This document shows positions 61,474-64,000 of a stretch of DNA of 64,000 nt, piece after piece. The notes below the pieces were generated by a model that worked only from the letters and a program-made list of their open reading frames with translations, made no database searches and was not told where the DNA came from. The translations under genes and the position numbers were made by a program. How positions within the stretch are numbered: position 1 is the stretch's first letter; every line of letters begins with the position of its first letter. This stretch comes from Algicoccus sp048820935. GTDB lineage: Bacteria > Pseudomonadota > Gammaproteobacteria > Burkholderiales > Burkholderiaceae_B. The stretch is from positions 18,192 through 82,191 of the forward strand of contig NZ_JBMERD010000013.1 in NCBI RefSeq assembly GCF_048820935.1, written 5' to 3'.

Positions 61474-62049
61474 TTAGTAAGCGCCTTTTTTACCTGTGCC
61501 AGCGTAAACAAAGTCATATTTCAATTCAAAGGGCTTGAACCAAGGTGCCACACCGGTTTCTTTGTCGATATGTCGACCGAAGTGGTTGGTGTGGCGGTTG
61601 CCGTGATGCTTGCCTTGATCGGATGCATGTTTGGAGTCTGGAGAGCCGACCCAGAAGGTCAGGCGGTAGTGACCGGGTCCAGACAATTTGACATTATCAC
61701 CATAGTGCGGACCGTCGCTTGCGACCATCGGCATCAGGTCACCGGATTGGATGGTTTTGTCACCGACTTTTTGTAAAAAGTACTTGACGTTTAGGTACGG
61801 AACCCAAGCACCGTCAGGGAGACCATTCACATTGTCAGCTGTCGCGTGAATATCGGCTTCTAGGTGAATATCGGATTTTGCAGCAGGGCGCATCATGCCT
61901 TCGGGTTCCATTTCGACCGGTTGCAAGTAGACAGCCGCCACCTCCATACCATTCAGAGTGCTGGGCTCTCCGATGGTGTATTCAGTGGCGATTGCGCTGG
62001 TCGTTAACAAGGCCCCGAGAAGGCTGGCTGCAAGGGCGGAATATTTCAT
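61474..62049 (-). CDS. Periplasmic iron-binding protein, P19/FtrA/Tp34 family
   Basis: A protein of 191 residues from the ATG at 62049. A signal peptide (MKYSALAASLLGALLTTSAIA, 21 residues) is followed by the P19 fold: YTIGEPSTLNGMEVAAVYLQP, MEPEGMMRPA (metal-ligand Met/Glu region), DIHLEADIHATADNVNG, VPYLNVKYFLQKVG and GDNVKLSGPGHYRLTFWV. P19-type proteins bind Cu and Fe in the periplasm and present ferrous iron to an Ftr1-type permease. A Fur-like site lies directly upstream, as expected for an iron-regulated gene. Confidence 0.88.
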   Translation of the reverse strand: MKYSALAASLLGALLTTSAIATEYTIGEPSTLNGMEVAAVYLQPVEMEPEGMMRPAAKSDIHLEADIHATADNVNGLPDGAWVPYLNVKYFLQKVGDKTIQSGDLMPMVASDGPHYGDNVKLSGPGHYRLTFWVGSPDSKHASDQGKHHGNRHTNHFGRHIDKETGVAPWFKPFELKYDFVYAGTGKKGAY

Positions 62050-62079
62050 GACGATTCCCAATAGGAGGTTTATACAAAT

Positions 62080-62106
62080 ATTCTCAGAAATGAGAATCGT
62101 TCATGA
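62080..62106 (-). promoter_or_regulatory. Fur-box-like site upstream of the P19 gene
   Basis: ATTCTCA-GAAA-TGAGAAT (62080-62097) is a perfect 7-4-7 palindrome. The right arm continues as TGAGAATCGTTCAT, close to the Fur pattern of NATGAGAATCATT type in overlapping register. It lies 31 bases before the P19 ATG, over the probable promoter. Confidence 0.65.
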
Positions 62107-62187
62107 TATATAGATTCTTAGTTTTTTGCTGTGTGAAAAGTGGTTAGTTACAACCACTTTTTAGCTACATTTCAGTAGCTCAGCAAT

Positions 62188-63900
62188 TTAATGATTGGCC
62201 GTATCCTCCAGTGCATCTTGCAGATCCATTTCTCGATGACGAATGCTGTGACGATATGTCCGTAAGCACAGTGTCATCCGATGTGCCATGCCAGAGTGCG
62301 AAGCTTCCCATGCAAAGGTGATGGCGCAACCGACGTAATACATCAGAGAGGCCAGTTCACGTGCGAGAATTTGATCGTCTGCATCGGTAATTTGCGTTGC
62401 CATGATTTCGACTTGCTCAAGGCTGTGGCGCAGTTTCTTCAAGATGTCTTGCTGATCTGGAAGTGCGGTCTCAGCGTGAGCCAGTAGTGCATCGAAGTGA
62501 GCAATGTAAGCAGACAAAGCGTCATTTCTGCGGATAGCGCGCAAGACATCCAGTGCCACGATGTTGCTTGTGCCTTCCCAGACTGAGCCCAGATGCGATT
62601 CACGAACTAAGCGAGCTTCGATCCATTCCTCGATGTAGCCACAACCACCGCGAACTTCCATCGCATCGCCAGCGACCTTACGTGCATCACGGCAGGCGCG
62701 GAATTTAATCAAGGGTGTGAGAATGCGTACAAGCTTTTTAGCGTCACCACCCACTTGGTCTGCGTCTTGAAGAGCTTGTGCCGTCTGAAAACCAAAAGAA
62801 CGGGCTTGCTCTGTGGCGAGCTCTAGCTTATCGAGTTGGCGTCGCATCAGTGGCAAATCTTTTAAGCGTTGCCCAAACGCGTGGCGGTTGTCTGCGACAT
62901 AGCAGGCTTCCGTATAGGCTCTTCGCATCAGAGCGGCTGAACGAATGCCGTTTGAGAGACGGGAGCTATTGACCATTTCAGCCATTTGCTGAAATCCACG
63001 GCCGATCTCTCCAATCAGGTAGGCGTGTGCACCTTCAAAGCGAATCTCTCCGCTTGGCATTGAACGGGTTCCGAGTTTTTCTTTCAGACGTAAAATGCGA
63101 TAGTGGTTAGGGTGACCATCATCTTTAATGCGCGGCAATAAGAACAAACTCACACCTGCCATGCCAGCTGGTGCTCCGTCAGGGCGTGCTAGAACCATAG
63201 CCAGATCGGCATCAGGATTAGAACAAAACCACTTGTCTCCGTACAGTTTCCACTGCCCATCTTCTTCGACTGCGCGGGTTTCTGTTCCTGCAATATCAGA
63301 TCCCATGGCTTGTTCGGTCATGAACATCGCACCTTGGAAAAGCACATCAAAGTCTAGTGATGTCAGAGCAGGCAGGTATTTGTCGATCAGTTCAGGTGTA
63401 GCGTATTTACGCAATGTGCGTGTCAAAGAATCGGTCATGTTGACTGGGCAGGTCAGGCCAAACTCTGTTTGTGTAAACAGATAGAACAGAGTGTATTTTG
63501 CATGGGTAGGTAAAGCTTCAGGCCAGCCCAACACACCAGCTCGGTGAGAAGCTGCGGCCATACCGAACTCACTAAATGCCCAGCGCTCTAACTCAACGTA
63601 AGCGGGATGCTTGTAAATCTCATCGCGATCTAAGCCTTGTCGTGTGCGTGTCGACAAAGTCGGTGTGTGTTGGTCCGCCAGAAATGCTAGATCGTCTAAG
63701 CGTTCTCCAGCGACTTGTCCCAGCCGATCAAAATGCGGCGTAAAGTGTGCCATGGCTTCTGGGCTTAGATAAAGCGACAAAAGCTTAGGCAGGTCGGGGT
63801 CTAAACGATAAAGATTGCGGCCACGACCATCCGGAATATCGGGCAGTTGAGTGCTTTGAGTTGTTTCAGTTTGAGTCTCGGGTCGAACGCGCATGTCCAT
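62188..63900 (-). CDS. Acyl-CoA dehydrogenase, AidB-like
   Basis: A flavoprotein of 570 residues. FAD and substrate segments are MFMTEQAMGSDIAGTETRA and KWFCSNPDADLAMVLAR, then GIRSAALMRRAYTEA. The C-terminal catalytic domain has MEVRGGCGYIEEWIEARLVRE and LGSVWEGTSNIVALDVLR, as in the AidB/long-chain group. The C-terminal extension of about 130 residues is helical. The physiological substrate is unknown; electrons would go to EtfAB (30244-31925). AGGAAA precedes the ATG. Confidence 0.85.
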   Translation of the reverse strand: MDMRVRPETQTETTQSTQLPDIPDGRGRNLYRLDPDLPKLLSLYLSPEAMAHFTPHFDRLGQVAGERLDDLAFLADQHTPTLSTRTRQGLDRDEIYKHPAYVELERWAFSEFGMAAASHRAGVLGWPEALPTHAKYTLFYLFTQTEFGLTCPVNMTDSLTRTLRKYATPELIDKYLPALTSLDFDVLFQGAMFMTEQAMGSDIAGTETRAVEEDGQWKLYGDKWFCSNPDADLAMVLARPDGAPAGMAGVSLFLLPRIKDDGHPNHYRILRLKEKLGTRSMPSGEIRFEGAHAYLIGEIGRGFQQMAEMVNSSRLSNGIRSAALMRRAYTEACYVADNRHAFGQRLKDLPLMRRQLDKLELATEQARSFGFQTAQALQDADQVGGDAKKLVRILTPLIKFRACRDARKVAGDAMEVRGGCGYIEEWIEARLVRESHLGSVWEGTSNIVALDVLRAIRRNDALSAYIAHFDALLAHAETALPDQQDILKKLRHSLEQVEIMATQITDADDQILARELASLMYYVGCAITFAWEASHSGMAHRMTLCLRTYRHSIRHREMDLQDALEDTANH

Positions 63901-63961
63901 GTGAGTATTTCCTAATGATTGATAGTTGAAGAATTGTCGTGTTGTGGTTTGAAGGGATAAG

Positions 63962-64000
63962 CTAAGCCTCTAAGAGAGCAGTGGCTTGTTCAAGTGTGAC
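63962..64000 (-). CDS. C-terminal end of a gene cut by the window edge
   Basis: The frame entering from the right edge reads VTLEQATALLEA and stops at 63962-63964, 61 bp before the acyl-CoA dehydrogenase start. Only twelve codons are visible, so neither reality nor family can be established. Confidence 0.3.
   Translation of the reverse strand, partial: VTLEQATALLEA

Noticed and set aside
1..64000. CRISPR arrays, rRNA genes or long tandem repeats
   Set aside because: None seen on reading through; the only sizeable repeat is the earP/DUF2863 duplication.

Overview
The window is chromosomal DNA of a betaproteobacterium, most likely Burkholderiales, family Alcaligenaceae. The evidence is gene order and gene content. 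The run ompA / gyrA-serC-pheA-hisC-tyrA-aroA-cmk-rpsA-ihfB-lapA-lapB-hldA-hldD-cysM is the Bordetella/Achromobacter arrangement. GyrA has Gln at position 83, as in wild-type Achromobacter. EF-P carries Arg32 and is paired with the arginine rhamnosyltransferase EarP. The parvulin/BolA/YciB/MsrB cluster resembles the Bordetella Par27 neighbourhood. Base composition is moderate by eye. No species name can be given from sequence alone.

Layout. (1) 1-4.2 kb is an accessory patch: a broken AlbA_2/RecG-like ATPase gene, a truncated IS1380-family transposase, an intact Abi/HEPN gene and a short DprA-like gene. (2) 4.2-10.5 kb: parvulin-bolA-yciB-msrB facing the biotin ECF transporter bioMNY, then a HAD phosphatase, an orphan HicB-type antitoxin and ubiG. 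(3) 10.6-28.6 kb: ompA divergent from a long block serving DNA topology (gyrA), serine and aromatic amino acids (serC, pheA, hisC, tyrA, aroA), cmk, translation (rpsA), ihfB, LPS assembly control (lapAB), ADP-heptose synthesis (hldA, hldD) and cysM. A candidate small RNA gene lies between ihfB and lapA. (4) 28.6-40.2 kb: mltB, etfBA, a CysQ-like phosphatase, an nnrE-hutD-hutF-CoA transferase cluster, ppc and tRNA-Arg(ACG). (5) 40.2-44.1 kb: a second accessory patch next to the tRNA, with a two-gene AbiEi/AbiEii-type toxin-antitoxin pair, an orphan operator cluster, a second IS1380 remnant and a DUF1778 antitoxin fragment. (6) 44.1-52.5 kb: a D-2-hydroxyacid dehydrogenase and a four-gene peptide-type ABC importer. 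(7) 52.5-57.6 kb: DUF2863-earP-efp with a tandem duplication that left a second DUF2863 gene and a broken 5' fragment of earP. (8) 57.7-64 kb: a LysR regulator divergent from a YeiH-type exporter, a P19/FtrD iron-uptake pair with a Fur-like site, and an AidB-like acyl-CoA dehydrogenase.

Most of the window is housekeeping. The least expected items are: a self-contained candidate sRNA of about 64 nt at 23071-23134 (minus strand); a 30-bp perfect palindrome over the predicted promoter of the AbiEi gene, which appears to be leaderless; three clustered palindromes at 40401-40450 with no intact gene beside them; and the earP/DUF2863 duplication, in which the dead earP copy looks better preserved than the live paralogues. 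All functional statements rest on reading motifs and gene order; no database search was run.
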